Numbered from the stretch's first letter, positions 26,632 through 36,206 are shown. The stretch: 64,000 nt of DNA from Neolewinella marina (GCF_002631205.1 NZ_PDLO01000001.1:806001-870000); one strand, 5' to 3'. Translations and numbers: made by a program. The notes: a model not told the origin generated them from the sequence alone.

Positions 26632-28010
26632 ATACCCGCCAGGAAAAAGACAGCATCGGATACGTAGACGTACCCGCCGAACGCTACTGGGGCGCCCAGA
26701 CCCAGCGCAGCTTTACCAACTTTGAAATCGGAGGCCAGCAGATGCCCCGGGAGGTGATCCACGCCTTCGCCATCCTGAAAAAAGCCGCCGCCCGCACCAA
26801 CGCCGCCCTCGGCGTTCTGGAGCAGGAGAAGTCGGACCTCATCGGCCGGGTGGCCGACGAGATCCTGGCCGGCCAGCTCGACGGAGAATTCCCCCTGGTC
26901 GTGTGGCAAACCGGCTCGGGCACCCAGTCGAACATGAACGTCAATGAGGTGATCGCCAACCGGGCCCACGTGCTGCAGGGCGGCGACCTGGCCGACGACC
27001 ACAAGGTGCTCCACCCCAACGACGACGTGAACAAGAGCCAGTCGAGCAACGACACCTTCCCCACCGCCATGCACATCGCCGCCTACCAGATCCTGGTAGA
27101 GAACACCCTGCCCGGCGTGGAGCAGCTGCGCGACACCCTGAAGGCCAAGGCCGCGGAAATGGAGGACGTGGTCAAGATCGGCCGCACCCACTTCATGGAC
27201 GCCACCCCCCTCACCCTGGGCCAGGAGTTCAGCGGCTACGTCAGCCAGCTCGACCACGGCCTGAAGGCCGTGCGCAACACCCTGGACCACCTAGCCGAAC
27301 TGGCCCTGGGCGGCACGGCCGTGGGTACGGGGCTGAACGCCCCCGAGGGTTACGCCGAGCACGTAGCCGGTGAGATTGCGGAATTGACCGGACTGCCGTT
27401 CCGCACGGCGGAGAACAAATTCGAGGCCCTGGCCGCCCACGACGCCATCGTGGAGGCCCACGGCGCCCTGAAAACCCTGGCCGCCAGCCTGTTCAAGATC
27501 GCCAACGACGTGCGCATGCTTTCGAGCGGCCCCCGCTCCGGCATCGGGGAGATCATCATCCCGGCCAACGAGCCCGGCAGCAGCATCATGCCCGGCAAGG
27601 TGAACCCCACCCAGAGCGAAGCCCTCACAATGGCCATGGCCCAGGTGATGGGCAACGACGTGGCCATCAACGTTGGCGGCATGAACGGCCACTTCGAGCT
27701 GAATGTCTTCAAGCCGATGATGATCTACAACTTCCTGGTCAGCGCCCGCCTCATCGGCGACGCCGCCCGGAGTTTTGACACCAACTGCGCCGTGGGCATC
27801 GAGCCGAACCGCAACCGGATCACCGAGCACCTCAACAACAGCCTGATGCTTGTGACCGCCCTGAATACCAAAATCGGCTACGACAAGGCCGCGACCATCG
27901 CCAAGAAAGCCTACGCAGAGGACACCACCCTGAAGGCCGCGGCGTTGGAACTGGGCTACCTGACCGCGGAAGAATTCGACGCCTGGGTGAAACCGGAGTC
28001 GATGATCTAG
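26628..28010 (+). CDS. fumC: class II fumarate hydratase
   Basis: TCA-cycle enzyme interconverting fumarate and malate, iron-independent homotetramer. The 460 residues have the expected length. Signatures are [12 protein letters not shown] near residue 100, the catalytic-base region [30 protein letters not shown] and the superfamily motif [13 protein letters not shown]. Starts inside the last codons of the epimerase gene (ATGA overlap). TACCTTCGT at 26600-26608, inside the epimerase gene, could also give it a promoter of its own. Confidence 0.97.
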   Translation: MNTRQEKDSIGYVDVPAERYWGAQTQRSFTNFEIGGQQMPREVIHAFAILKKAAARTNAALGVLEQEKSDLIGRVADEILAGQLDGEFPLVVWQTGSGTQSNMNVNEVIANRAHVLQGGDLADDHKVLHPNDDVNKSQSSNDTFPTAMHIAAYQILVENTLPGVEQLRDTLKAKAAEMEDVVKIGRTHFMDATPLTLGQEFSGYVSQLDHGLKAVRNTLDHLAELALGGTAVGTGLNAPEGYAEHVAGEIAELTGLPFRTAENKFEALAAHDAIVEAHGALKTLAASLFKIANDVRMLSSGPRSGIGEIIIPANEPGSSIMPGKVNPTQSEALTMAMAQVMGNDVAINVGGMNGHFELNVFKPMMIYNFLVSARLIGDAARSFDTNCAVGIEPNRNRITEHLNNSLMLVTALNTKIGYDKAATIAKKAYAEDTTLKAAALELGYLTAEEFDAWVKPESMI

Positions 28011-28041
28011 CGCGGGCGCCCGGCAACACCACCCCCAGCAT

Positions 28042-30060
28042 ATGGCTTTCCTTTACCCTTCCTTCCTCTGGGCCCTCGGGCTGATCGCCGTTCCGGTGAT
28101 CATCCACCTGTTCTATTTCCGGAGGTTTCGCAAGGTGTACTTCAGCAACGTCCGCTTCCTGCGGGAGGTGAAGGAGGAAACCAGCATGCGCAGCCGGCTG
28201 CGCAACCTGCTGGTGCTGCTGATGCGGTGCCTGGCGGTGGCCGCGCTGGTGGTGGCCTTCGCCCAGCCCTTCCTGCCGGCCGCGGAGGGGGTACTGCGCG
28301 GGCGCAAGGCGGTGAGCATCTTCGTGGACAACAGCTTCAGCATGGCCGCCGAAGGCGACCGGGCTCCCCTGTTGCAGGTGGCCAAGGACCGGGCCCGGGA
28401 CCTGGTGACCGCCTACGGGGTGGAGGACCGTTACCAGGTTATCACCAACGCCTTCAGCGGCAGCGCCCAGCGGCTGGTGGGCCAGCAGGAAGCCCTGGAC
28501 GCCCTCGAGGCCATCCGGATCGGCCCCGAGAGCCGGTTGCTTTCTCGCGTCCTCGACCGGCAGGTGGCCGCCTTCGGCACCGAGAACGTCGATCACCGCC
28601 AGGTGTACCTGATCTCCGACTTCCAGCGCAACATCACCGACCTGGCCCCCTCCGACACCAGCCTCGATGTCCACCTGCTGCCCCTGCAGGCCGTGCAGGA
28701 GCGCAACCTGGCGATCGACTCGGTGTGGTTCGACGCCCCCGTGCCCCAGCTCAACCAGAACAACCTGCTGCTGGTCCGCATCCGCAACTTCAGCGATGTG
28801 ACCCTGGATAACGTGCGGCTGAGCCTCACTTACGACGGGCAAACCAAACCCGTGGGTACGCTGAGCCTGCCGCCCCGGGGCGCGGTGATCGACAGCGTCT
28901 TCCTGAACATCACCCAGGGGGGATCGGGCACCGCGCGACTGAACATCACCGACTTCCCGGTGGAGTTCGACGACACTTACCACCTGGCCTTCCGCACCAC
29001 GGACCGGGTGAGGGTGCTCAACATCAACGCCGACGAAGCCTACGACCGCAACCTCTCAGCCGCCCTCCGGCTGGGGGTCTTCGAGCCTACCCGGGTGGCG
29101 GCCCAGCGGATCGACTACGGCAGCCTGGGCAACTACGGCTTGGTAATCCTGACCGAACTGCCCGCCATCAGCAGCGGCCTCGGGGAACAACTGCGGCAGT
29201 ACGTCCGCGACGGGGGCAACCTGCTGGTCTTCCCTCCCCGGAACGCTGACCTGGGCAGCTACAACGCCTTCCTGCAGTCGATTCCGGCGGATGAATTGCA
29301 GGACTACCAGGAACAGGTCCGGGAGGTCAGCGGCCTGAACGAGGAAGCCTTCGTTTTCCGCGAGGTATTCCGCAACCGCCGCGCGGCCCTGAACCTGCCG
29401 ACCACCCAGGGCAACTTCCCCCTGACCCGCTACGGCAGCCGCGCTCAGCAGGCCCTGCTGACCTACCGCGACGGCAGCACCGCCCTGGCCCACTACCCCG
29501 TCGGGGAGGGCAACCTCTACCTGAGCGCCGCCCCCCTGTCCACGGCCACCAACAACCTGTCGCTCAACGCCGAGATCTTCATCCCGATGCTCTACAAGAT
29601 GGGCATCAGCAGCGGCCGCCGCCGGCCCGCGGCCTACACCATCGGGCGCGACGAGGTGATCGAAACCAGCCGCCGGCAGGCTTCCGGCGACATCGTTTAC
29701 AAGCTGCGCGGCCCGGGCGGAGAGTTCATCCCCGAACAGCGCACCATCGGCAACCGCGTGGCCCTGGGGCTGGGCGGGCAGGTGCCCGAGGCCGGCATCT
29801 ACGAGCTGCTCATCAACGATGAGGTCGTAGAGTCCTTCGCCTTCAACTACGACCGGACCGAATCCGACCTGAGCTACGCCACGGAAGAAGACCTCCGGGC
29901 CATCCCCAACACCACCCTGCTGGAGGCCGACAGCCAGGCCGCGCTGGTGGAGGCCGTGCGCAGCCGCAACGAAGGCCAGCCTCTCTGGCGGTACTTCATC
30001 TGGGCCGCCCTGCTATTTCTACTGGCCGAAGTCCTCCTGCTGCGCTTCTGGAAGGTCTAG
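28042..30060 (+). CDS. BatA-N/von Willebrand A domain membrane protein
   Basis: 672 residues. The N terminus is the BatA-type membrane module (LYPSFLWALGLIAVPVIIHL with FYFRRFRKVYFSNVRFL), followed by a second membrane segment and a vWA domain with the metal-site motif DNSFS in VSIFVDNSFSMAA. A long extracytoplasmic beta-rich region contains a ThuA/GATase-like loop (YGLVILTELP), and a last membrane helix (YFIWAALLFLLAEVLLL) closes the protein. Homologues are widespread in Bacteroidota, often near MoxR/Bat genes; none is adjacent here. Role unknown, probably envelope stress or assembly. Confidence 0.85.
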   Translation: MAFLYPSFLWALGLIAVPVIIHLFYFRRFRKVYFSNVRFLREVKEETSMRSRLRNLLVLLMRCLAVAALVVAFAQPFLPAAEGVLRGRKAVSIFVDNSFSMAAEGDRAPLLQVAKDRARDLVTAYGVEDRYQVITNAFSGSAQRLVGQQEALDALEAIRIGPESRLLSRVLDRQVAAFGTENVDHRQVYLISDFQRNITDLAPSDTSLDVHLLPLQAVQERNLAIDSVWFDAPVPQLNQNNLLLVRIRNFSDVTLDNVRLSLTYDGQTKPVGTLSLPPRGAVIDSVFLNITQGGSGTARLNITDFPVEFDDTYHLAFRTTDRVRVLNINADEAYDRNLSAALRLGVFEPTRVAAQRIDYGSLGNYGLVILTELPAISSGLGEQLRQYVRDGGNLLVFPPRNADLGSYNAFLQSIPADELQDYQEQVREVSGLNEEAFVFREVFRNRRAALNLPTTQGNFPLTRYGSRAQQALLTYRDGSTALAHYPVGEGNLYLSAAPLSTATNNLSLNAEIFIPMLYKMGISSGRRRPAAYTIGRDEVIETSRRQASGDIVYKLRGPGGEFIPEQRTIGNRVALGLGGQVPEAGIYELLINDEVVESFAFNYDRTESDLSYATEEDLRAIPNTTLLEADSQAALVEAVRSRNEGQPLWRYFIWAALLFLLAEVLLLRFWKV

Positions 30061-30092
30061 GCTCCAGCGGCCCACATATCGCCCCGCTTTGA

Positions 30093-30101
30093 TACCTTTG
30101 C
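30093..30101 (+). promoter_or_regulatory. -7 box next to a start codon
   Basis: Perfect TACCTTTGC, 6 nt before the ATG at 30108; predicts a leaderless or nearly leaderless mRNA for the dihydroorotase-like gene. Confidence 0.65.
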
Positions 30102-30107
30102 CCGCCT

Positions 30108-31379
30108 ATGCTGCTCCGTTCCGTCCTGATCACCGACCCCTCCAGTTCCCACCACGGGCAAACCCGCGACGTGCGCGTTACCGGCGGGGTGATTAGCGAA
30201 CTGGCCGAGTACCTCGAAGCCCGGGCAGACGAGGAGGTCGTCGCCTTTGAAAACGCCCGCCTGTCTCCCGGTTTCGTGGACATCGGCGCCTACCTCGGCG
30301 ACCCCGGTCACGAGGAGCGGGAGGACGTCCGCAGCCTGGTGGCCTCGGCCCGGGCCGGCGGCTACGTATCCGTGGCCGTACTGCCCAACACCGACCCCGT
30401 CCGGCAGACGGTGGCCGACATGGCCTACCTCAGCAGCCACAACCGACAGGGCGCCGTGGACCTGCTGCCCCTGGCCGCCCTGAGCCGGGAAACGGCCGGC
30501 CGCGACCTGACCGAAATGATGGAGCTCAACACTGCCGGGGCCCTGGCTTTCACCGACGGCCCCGGGCGCACCACCTCCGGCAGTTTGCTGAAGCGGGGAC
30601 TGGAGTACGCCCGCTCCTTCGGCGGCGTGATCCTGGATACCCCCTACGACCCCGAGCTGGCCGAGGAAGGGCAGATGCACGAAGGCTCCGTCAGCGTCCA
30701 GCTGGGGCTGCGCGGTATCCCCACCATGGCCGAAACTATCCCCCTGCGGCGCAACCTGACCATCCTGGAGTACACCGGCGGGCGGCTGATCGCCCACCTG
30801 CTGAGCTCGGCTACCGGACTGGAGCTGCTGCGGCGCTTCGGCATCGGAAACGAACGCGGACTGGTGGGCTGTACCGTTGGTGCCCACCACCTCACCTTTA
30901 CGGATGCGGACCTGGCCTCCTTCGACCCGAACTTCAAGATCCTGCCCCCCCTGCGGGCGGAGGAAGACCGCGACGCCCTGCGCCGCGGCATCCTCGACGG
31001 CAGCATTGCCGCCATCGTCAGCCACCACCGGGCCCGCCACCGGGAAGAGAAAGACCTGGAATTTAGCTACGCTTCCTTCGGCGCCCTGGGCCTGGAAACC
31101 GCCTTCCGCCAGCAACTCCAGTGGACCGACACCCCCGAGAAGCTAAACGCCGTAGTGGCCGCCCTCACCGCCGGCCCGCGCCGCCTGCTGGGGCTGGAAC
31201 CCCTCCACATCGAAGTGGACGCCCCGGCCCGCCTGACGCTGTTTACCACCGAAGGTACCTCCACTTTCACCACCGCGGACCTGCCCGGCAAGACCACTAA
31301 CCACCCCCTCCTCGGACACTCCCTGCCCGGACGCATCCTGGGTACCGTAAACCACGACCGTTTATGGACATCAGCATAG
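30108..31379 (+). CDS. dihydroorotase-like protein lacking the metal ligands
   Basis: 423 residues of the PyrC class I dihydroorotase/amidohydrolase fold. The first strand normally reads GF-x-D-x-H-x-H-F-x-x-PG with two zinc-binding histidines; here it is PGFVDIGAYLGDPGHEERED, with neither His. The catalytic Asp segment (usually ATDHAPH) is AIVSHHRARHREEK, so that Asp is also absent. The remaining frame is conserved (VLPNTDPV, GALAFTDG, FGALGLETA). Similar HxH-less homologues are frequent in Bacteroidota and resemble the pseudo-dihydroorotases that scaffold aspartate transcarbamoylase elsewhere. Catalysis is unlikely; a structural role is inferred. Overlaps the next gene by 16 bp. Confidence 0.85.
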   Translation: MLLRSVLITDPSSSHHGQTRDVRVTGGVISELAEYLEARADEEVVAFENARLSPGFVDIGAYLGDPGHEEREDVRSLVASARAGGYVSVAVLPNTDPVRQTVADMAYLSSHNRQGAVDLLPLAALSRETAGRDLTEMMELNTAGALAFTDGPGRTTSGSLLKRGLEYARSFGGVILDTPYDPELAEEGQMHEGSVSVQLGLRGIPTMAETIPLRRNLTILEYTGGRLIAHLLSSATGLELLRRFGIGNERGLVGCTVGAHHLTFTDADLASFDPNFKILPPLRAEEDRDALRRGILDGSIAAIVSHHRARHREEKDLEFSYASFGALGLETAFRQQLQWTDTPEKLNAVVAALTAGPRRLLGLEPLHIEVDAPARLTLFTTEGTSTFTTADLPGKTTNHPLLGHSLPGRILGTVNHDRLWTSA

Positions 31380-32317
31380 TTGTCCCCCTGTATAACGAGG
31401 AAGAATCCCTGCGGGAACTCACCGCCTGGATCGACCGCGTGATGCAGGCCAACGGTTACGCCTACGAAGTCTGGCTCGTGGACGACGGCAGCACCGACGA
31501 CAGCTGGGCGGTAGTACGGGAGCTCACCACCGCCAACCCCTGCCTGAAGGGCATCAAGTTCCAGCGCAACTACGGCAAGAGCCCCGCCCTGAATGTCGGC
31601 TTCCAGCACGCCACCGGCGACGTGATCGTCACCCTGGACGCCGACCTCCAGGACAGCCCCGACGAAATCCCGGCCCTCTACCGCATGATCGTCGAGGAAG
31701 GCTACGACGTGGTGTCGGGCTGGAAGAAGGAGCGCAAGGACCCCATCGGCAAAACCATCCCTTCCCGCTTCTTCAACCTCGTGACCCGGCTGGTCAGCGG
31801 CATCAAACTGCACGATTTCAACTGCGGGCTGAAGAGCTACCGCCGCAACGTGGTGAAGTCCATCGAGGTCTACGGCGACATGCACCGCCACCTGCCCCTG
31901 CTGGCCAAGTGGGCCGGCTTCCGCAAGATCGGCGAGAAGGTCGTCGAGCACCGCCCCCGCAAGTACGGCTACTCCAAGTTCGGGCTTTCCCGGCTGGTGA
32001 CCGGCTTCCTCGACCTGCTCTCGCTAATGTTCGTGGGCAAGTTCGGCAAGCGCCCCATGCACCTCTTCGGCACCCTGGGCACCCTGATGTTCCTGATCGG
32101 CTTCACCTCCTCGGTGGTGATCGGCACGACCAAGGTGTACGCCCTGGCCAACAACATGCCCAAGACGCTGGTGACCGACAACCCCTGGTTTTACATCAGC
32201 CTAACCACCATGGTGATGGGTACCATTCTGTTCGTTACCGGCTTCCTGGCCGAGCTGGTGGCCCGCTCCAACCCCGACCGCAACTATTACCTCGTAGAAG
32301 AAGTGCTGGATGCTTGA
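31364..32317 (+). CDS. family 2 glycosyltransferase, DPM1/GtrB type
   Basis: Transfers a sugar from a nucleotide donor to a polyprenyl phosphate (inferred from subfamily). The 317 residues have a GT-A domain (SIVVPLYNEEESL, then VDDGSTDDSW and the metal motif TLDADLQDSPDE) and two C-terminal membrane helices (LFGTLGTLMFLIGFTSSVVI and TTMVMGTILFVTGFLAELV), the layout of GtrB/ArnC/DPM-like enzymes. Overlaps the preceding gene by 16 bp and tadA by 8 bp, so the three are co-transcribed. Confidence 0.93.
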   Translation: MDISIVVPLYNEEESLRELTAWIDRVMQANGYAYEVWLVDDGSTDDSWAVVRELTTANPCLKGIKFQRNYGKSPALNVGFQHATGDVIVTLDADLQDSPDEIPALYRMIVEEGYDVVSGWKKERKDPIGKTIPSRFFNLVTRLVSGIKLHDFNCGLKSYRRNVVKSIEVYGDMHRHLPLLAKWAGFRKIGEKVVEHRPRKYGYSKFGLSRLVTGFLDLLSLMFVGKFGKRPMHLFGTLGTLMFLIGFTSSVVIGTTKVYALANNMPKTLVTDNPWFYISLTTMVMGTILFVTGFLAELVARSNPDRNYYLVEEVLDA

Positions 32318-32753
32318 GGTGTACGACGACGCTTACTACATGCGGCAGGCCCTGGTACAGGCCCGCCTGGCCGCGGCCATGGGTGAGATCCCCGTCGGCG
32401 CGGTGGTGGTGTCCAACGGCCGCATCATCGCCCGCGGCCACAACGAAACCGAGCGGCTGAGCGACGTAACCGCCCACGCCGAGATCATCGCCCTGACCGC
32501 CGCGGCGAACCACCTGGGCGACAAGTACCTCCACGGCTGTACCCTCTACGTGACCCTGGAGCCCTGCCCCATGTGCGCCGGTGCCCTGGCCTGGGCCCAG
32601 GCCGCCCGCATCGTCTACGGCGCCAGCGACGACAAGCGGGGCTTCATGCGCTTCGGGCGGGAGCTCCTCCACCCCAAGACGAAGCTCGAATTCGGCATTC
32701 TCCACGATGAGTGCGCCGAGCTGATGACGGGCTTTTTCCAGAACCGGCGTTAA
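32310..32753 (+). CDS. tadA: tRNA-specific adenosine deaminase
   Basis: Converts A34 to inosine in the anticodon of tRNA-Arg(ACG). The 147 residues show the zinc and catalytic motifs of the deaminase fold: THAE-type VTAHAEIIAL and the PCxxC motif LEPCPMCAGALAWAQ, with EIPVGAVVV upstream. The length and the C-terminal FGRELLHPK and ECAELMTGFFQNRR fit TadA rather than guanine deaminase. An alternative in-frame ATG at 32340 would remove ten residues. Confidence 0.94.
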   Translation: MLEVYDDAYYMRQALVQARLAAAMGEIPVGAVVVSNGRIIARGHNETERLSDVTAHAEIIALTAAANHLGDKYLHGCTLYVTLEPCPMCAGALAWAQAARIVYGASDDKRGFMRFGRELLHPKTKLEFGILHDECAELMTGFFQNRR

Positions 32754-32834
32754 ACTTGGATTAAACCCCGGTTCCCGGGCACCCGCGGCCGCGCCCTTCC
32801 CGTACTATTGGCAGACCAACCACCCACCCGCCCG

Positions 32835-33368
32835 ATGCTCCGTACCCTCCCCCTGCTGCTCCTCGCCCTTGGTTTTCTCACCGGTTGCGGACCCCGGCTG
32901 CGGCCCTATACCCAGTCGCTCCAGGAAGAACAGCAATGGCAGGAAGAAGACCTCCGCCGCATCCAGTTTTACCTTTCGGAAGACGTGGTGCTGCAGCGCG
33001 AGCTGCGCAGCGGCAACTCCCGCATCCGCAACGGGTCGGTGCAGGTGATCAACGGCCGCGAGGTGGAGCAGGTGGTTTTCCGCCGCAATACGCCGGGGGT
33101 GTTCACCTTCAGTCCGAAGGAGCAGCGCATCGCCATTTCCTTCGAGGAAGACGACGGGAATTTCCTGCTCTTCGGCCCCAACCCGAAGAACGGGGGGCGG
33201 TACAGCCTGCTGGCCAGCAACTGGGACCGCAACAGCGGTACGGTCACCTACGCCGGCCGGGAATGGCGGGTATCGAGCGCCGACGCCTTTGCCAGCCTGC
33301 TCATCCCGCTGAAGCGAATCCGCGAGGAGGACACCCGGGGGCGGGTGGTGCGCGGACGGCGGCTCTAG
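32835..33368 (+). CDS. small lipoprotein of unknown function
   Basis: 177 residues. Signal peptide with a good lipobox (LLLLALGFLTGC, Cys18), then a charged helical segment and a beta-rich domain containing RNGSVQVINGREVEQVVFRR and GVFTFSPKEQRIAISFEED. No family recognised. I choose ATG 32835; the frame is open further up only from a TTG. It is convergent with gmk and the two stop codons overlap in the palindrome CTAG. Confidence 0.75.
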   Translation: MLRTLPLLLLALGFLTGCGPRLRPYTQSLQEEQQWQEEDLRRIQFYLSEDVVLQRELRSGNSRIRNGSVQVINGREVEQVVFRRNTPGVFTFSPKEQRIAISFEEDDGNFLLFGPNPKNGGRYSLLASNWDRNSGTVTYAGREWRVSSADAFASLLIPLKRIREEDTRGRVVRGRRL

Positions 33369-33949
33369 GAATTCAGGAAATCGCGGGTGATGAGTTCGGC
33401 TTCCGCCAGGGCGGCCTGCAGGTCGTCGTTGACCAGCACCCGGTCGAAGCGGTCGGCGTAGGCCAGTTCCTCGGCGGCGCGGGCGATGCGGACCCTCAGG
33501 CTTTCGGGGTCTTCGGTGGAGCGGTCGCGCAGCCGCTGGAAGAGGATCTCCCGGGAGGGGGGCGCTACGAAGACCGCCAGGCTACCTTCCGGGTACTGTC
33601 GCTTGATGGCCGTGGCGCCCTTCACTTCGATGTCGAAGACGACCGTCCGGTTGGCCGCCCAGATGCGGCGCACCTCCGAGTGGAGGGTACCGTAGAAGCG
33701 GCCGGGGTAGACCTCCTCGTACTCCACGAATTCGTCGTTGGCCACCTTGGCCAGAAAGGCTTCGGGGGTGAGGAAGTGGTAGTCGATCCCGTCGCGCTCC
33801 CCGGGCCGGGGCGGCCGCGTGGTGGCCGATACCGAGAAGGCGAGTTCCCCGAAGCGCGCCAGCAGGTGACGCACCAAGGTGGTTTTTCCGGCCCCGGAGG
33901 GGGCGGTGAAGATGAGCAGTTTTCCGTGGGCGGGCTCCTCAGGCGACAT
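33365..33949 (-). CDS. gmk: guanylate kinase
   Basis: Phosphorylates GMP to GDP. 194 residues with the P-loop FTAPSGAGKTTLVRHLL, the GMP-binding segment SVSATTRPPRPGERDGIDYHF and EEVYPGRFYGT, and the Asp-containing VVFDIEVKGA. Its 5' end overlaps the 3' end of yicC by 11 bp, a gene pair common across bacteria. Ends flush against the convergent lipoprotein gene. Confidence 0.96.
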   Translation of the reverse strand: MSPEEPAHGKLLIFTAPSGAGKTTLVRHLLARFGELAFSVSATTRPPRPGERDGIDYHFLTPEAFLAKVANDEFVEYEEVYPGRFYGTLHSEVRRIWAANRTVVFDIEVKGATAIKRQYPEGSLAVFVAPPSREILFQRLRDRSTEDPESLRVRIARAAEELAYADRFDRVLVNDDLQAALAEAELITRDFLNS

Positions 33950-34832
33950 TGGCGAGTTGTTCTTTCAGCATTTCGAGGTGTTCCTTCATGGTCACCACCA
34001 GTTTCTGCAGGTCGGCCGAATACGACTTGGCCCCCAGGGTATTGATCTCGCGGCCCATTTCCTGGCCGATGAAGGCGAGCTTGCGCCCCTTCACCTCGTC
34101 GTCGTTCGTCAGGATTTCGAGGAAGTATTCGCAGTTCTGGGCCAGGCGCACCTTTTCCTCGTTGATGTCCATCTTTTCCAGGTAAAAGAGCACTTCCTGC
34201 TCGTAGCGGTTCTTGTCGACGTTGGCGCGGCCCAGGTATTCGGCCAGGTGGCGTTCCATACGGCTGCGTACCGCTTCGATGCGCTGGTCGGCGTAGTCGT
34301 CTACCTGATCCAGCAGTTCCAGGATGGCGCGGACGCGGGTGCCGAGGTCTTCAGCGAGGGCCGCGCCCTCCTGGCTGCGGTAGGCGTGCAGGCGGTCGAG
34401 ACAGTCTTCCACTACGGCCTGGAGGTTTGCCCAGTCGTTGGCTTCCAGTTCGGCCAGTCCGGTTTCCACGATGCCGGGGGTGCGCAGCAGGGCGGGCACC
34501 AGTCCGTCCATGGTATGCTCCGGCAGCGGCCGCTTGCCGTGGTCGTTGAGGCGGAAGTATACTTCCTGGCTGATGGCCGAGAGCAGGGGCAGGTCGACCT
34601 TCACCTTGCCGGTGCCGGCCTCGTCGGCCACTTCCACGTTCATTTCCAGCTTGCCGCGCTTGGCCGCGGCCAGCACCCGCTTGCGCAGTTCCAGTTCGTG
34701 GGCCTGGAGGTTGAGGTTGGTGCGCAGCCGCAGGTCAGACTGCTTGCTGTTCAGGGCGCGCAGCTCGGCGGTATAGGTTTTTCCGCCGTCGGTACGGACG
34801 GCGCGACCGTAGCCGGTCATGGAAAGAAGCAT
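33939..34832 (-). CDS. yicC: YicC/YloC family endoribonuclease
   Basis: 297 residues. The N-terminal LLSMTGYGRAVRTDGGKTY and ELRALNSKQSDLRLR, and the C-terminal EILTNDDEVKGRKLAFIGQEMGREINTLG segment, are diagnostic of YicC, a toroidal RNase that in E. coli acts on RyhB and other RNAs. Length matches the family (about 290). Co-transcribed with gmk. Confidence 0.94.
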   Translation of the reverse strand: MLLSMTGYGRAVRTDGGKTYTAELRALNSKQSDLRLRTNLNLQAHELELRKRVLAAAKRGKLEMNVEVADEAGTGKVKVDLPLLSAISQEVYFRLNDHGKRPLPEHTMDGLVPALLRTPGIVETGLAELEANDWANLQAVVEDCLDRLHAYRSQEGAALAEDLGTRVRAILELLDQVDDYADQRIEAVRSRMERHLAEYLGRANVDKNRYEQEVLFYLEKMDINEEKVRLAQNCEYFLEILTNDDEVKGRKLAFIGQEMGREINTLGAKSYSADLQKLVVTMKEHLEMLKEQLANVA

Positions 34833-34854
34833 GGGAAGGGTGTTGATACGGGGG

Positions 34855-34863
34855 GCGAATATA
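34855..34863 (-). promoter_or_regulatory. -7 box of yicC-gmk
   Basis: TATATTCGC on the minus strand, 22 nt before the yicC ATG. Confidence 0.5.
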
Positions 34864-34985
34864 GAGGTAAATCGCGGGGCCGCTCGCCCCCTGCCGCCCC
34901 GCTGGCCGGAATGGGGTGGACGAAAGGCAAACTTTTACCGAATAATTATCTAAGTGATTGATTACAAAAGAAATAGTGTTGTTCA

Positions 34986-35018
34986 TTGGGTTAAAGTCAC
35001 CGAAAAGCAGATATTTGC
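34986..35018 (+). promoter_or_regulatory. promoter of the HU-family gene
   Basis: TTG (34986-34988), a 21-nt spacer and GATATTTGC (35010-35018), one base off the TAnnTTTGC consensus. The ATG follows 41 nt downstream, in a locally AT-rich region. Confidence 0.6.
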
Positions 35019-35059
35019 ACCGCTTTTGAAAACCCACGCTCGGAATCAAAAATACCAGA

Positions 35060-35377
35060 ATGAGAAAAGCTGATTTAGTGGCAAATATTGCCGACAAGAC
35101 CGGCATCGCGAAAGTCGATGTACTGGTCTCCCTTGAAAGTTTCTTCAAGGAAGTGAAGGGCAGCCTCGCCGAAGGCGAGAATGTCTACATCCGGGGCTTC
35201 GGTTCATTTGTAGTCAAGAAGCGCGCCAAGAAGATCGGCCGCCACATCCAGAAGAACAAGGCCATCGAAATTCCCGAACACTACATCCCGGCCTTCAAGC
35301 CGGCCAAGATTTTCGTGGAGCAGGTCAAGGACAAGGTGTCCTCCCTGCCCGACGAAGACGACAGTGACCTGGACTAG
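35060..35377 (+). CDS. HU/IHF-family DNA-binding protein
   Basis: Nucleoid-associated protein, 105 residues. It has the HU helical base (MRKADLVANIADKTGIAKVD), the GEN-x-x-x-x-GFGSF strand (GENVYIRGFGSFVVKKR) and the arm with IPAFKPAKIF. The acidic C-terminal tail (PDEDDSDLD) is an addition to the ordinary 90-residue HU. The stop codon is followed immediately by the next ATG. Confidence 0.95.
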   Translation: MRKADLVANIADKTGIAKVDVLVSLESFFKEVKGSLAEGENVYIRGFGSFVVKKRAKKIGRHIQKNKAIEIPEHYIPAFKPAKIFVEQVKDKVSSLPDEDDSDLD

Positions 35378-36172
35378 ATGAGAAAAGCACAGTGGATCGC
35401 GGCCGCAGCGGCCTTCGTACTCGTACTCCTGACGTACTGGGGTTGCCCGGTGCGCCCCCCGGAGATGGAGGCCGGCTTCAGCCGCGGTCCCCTGCAGGCC
35501 ACCGGCGTGCAGTCGCTGATCCGCGAGGCCCACGACGACCTCACGCCGGCCCAGGCCGCTACCCTTTCGGGCCTCGAATCCGAGCTTCAGGCCCAGGAAG
35601 ACGACAGCCTCAAGGTGGAAATCCTCCAGCAGCTGGCCCGGGAATGGTACCAGGCCGGCAAGCCCGCCATCTCCGGTGCCTACGCCGAGCAGATCGCCGA
35701 GCTGCGGAATACCGAAGAAGCCTGGGCCATCACCGCCACCACCTACAGCCTCTGCCTGCGGCAGGAGGGCATCGACGACAAGACCCGGCAGTTCTGCGGC
35801 GCCCAGGCCGAACAGGCCTACCAGGCCGCCATCAGCCTGAACCCCGACAACCCGGAAAACCGCATCAACCTGGCGGTGACCTATACCGACAATCCGCCCC
35901 CCGACAACCCCATGAAGGGTATCCTCATGCTGCGGGAGCTGGAGCAGCAGTACCCCGATAACCCCCGGGTGTACATCACCCTGGCCCAACTGGCCATCCG
36001 CACCAACCAGCTCGAACGGGCCGTGGAACGGCTGCTGAAGGCCGACTCCCTCGACCCCGGCAACCGCGACGTGGTCTGCCCCCTGGCCAAGGTGTACGAA
36101 AACCTGAACCGCCCCGGCGAAGCCGACATCTACGCCCGCAAATGCGCCGAATTGCTGAGCGAAAATGGTTGA
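35378..36172 (+). CDS. exported TPR-repeat protein
   Basis: 264 residues. An N-terminal signal or anchor (about residues 6-22, with Cys23) precedes three or four TPR-like helical repeats (AEQAYQAAISLNPDNPENRI, then NPRVYITLAQLAIRTNQLER and AVERLLKADSLDPGNRD). Pro-rich PPPDNPMKG joins two of the repeats. Starts on the base after the HU stop codon, so it is coupled to a DNA-binding protein of unrelated function. Likely periplasmic protein-protein scaffold; substrate unknown. Confidence 0.8.
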   Translation: MRKAQWIAAAAAFVLVLLTYWGCPVRPPEMEAGFSRGPLQATGVQSLIREAHDDLTPAQAATLSGLESELQAQEDDSLKVEILQQLAREWYQAGKPAISGAYAEQIAELRNTEEAWAITATTYSLCLRQEGIDDKTRQFCGAQAEQAYQAAISLNPDNPENRINLAVTYTDNPPPDNPMKGILMLRELEQQYPDNPRVYITLAQLAIRTNQLERAVERLLKADSLDPGNRDVVCPLAKVYENLNRPGEADIYARKCAELLSENG

Positions 36173-36197
36173 CCCGGCCGGCTAACGGAAATATCCC

Positions 36198-36206
36198 TAC
36201 CTTTGC
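36198..36206 (+). promoter_or_regulatory. -7 box upstream of the COX24-like gene
   Basis: Perfect TACCTTTGC. The next start (36320) is 114 nt away, so this transcript has a long leader compared with others in the window. Confidence 0.6.
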
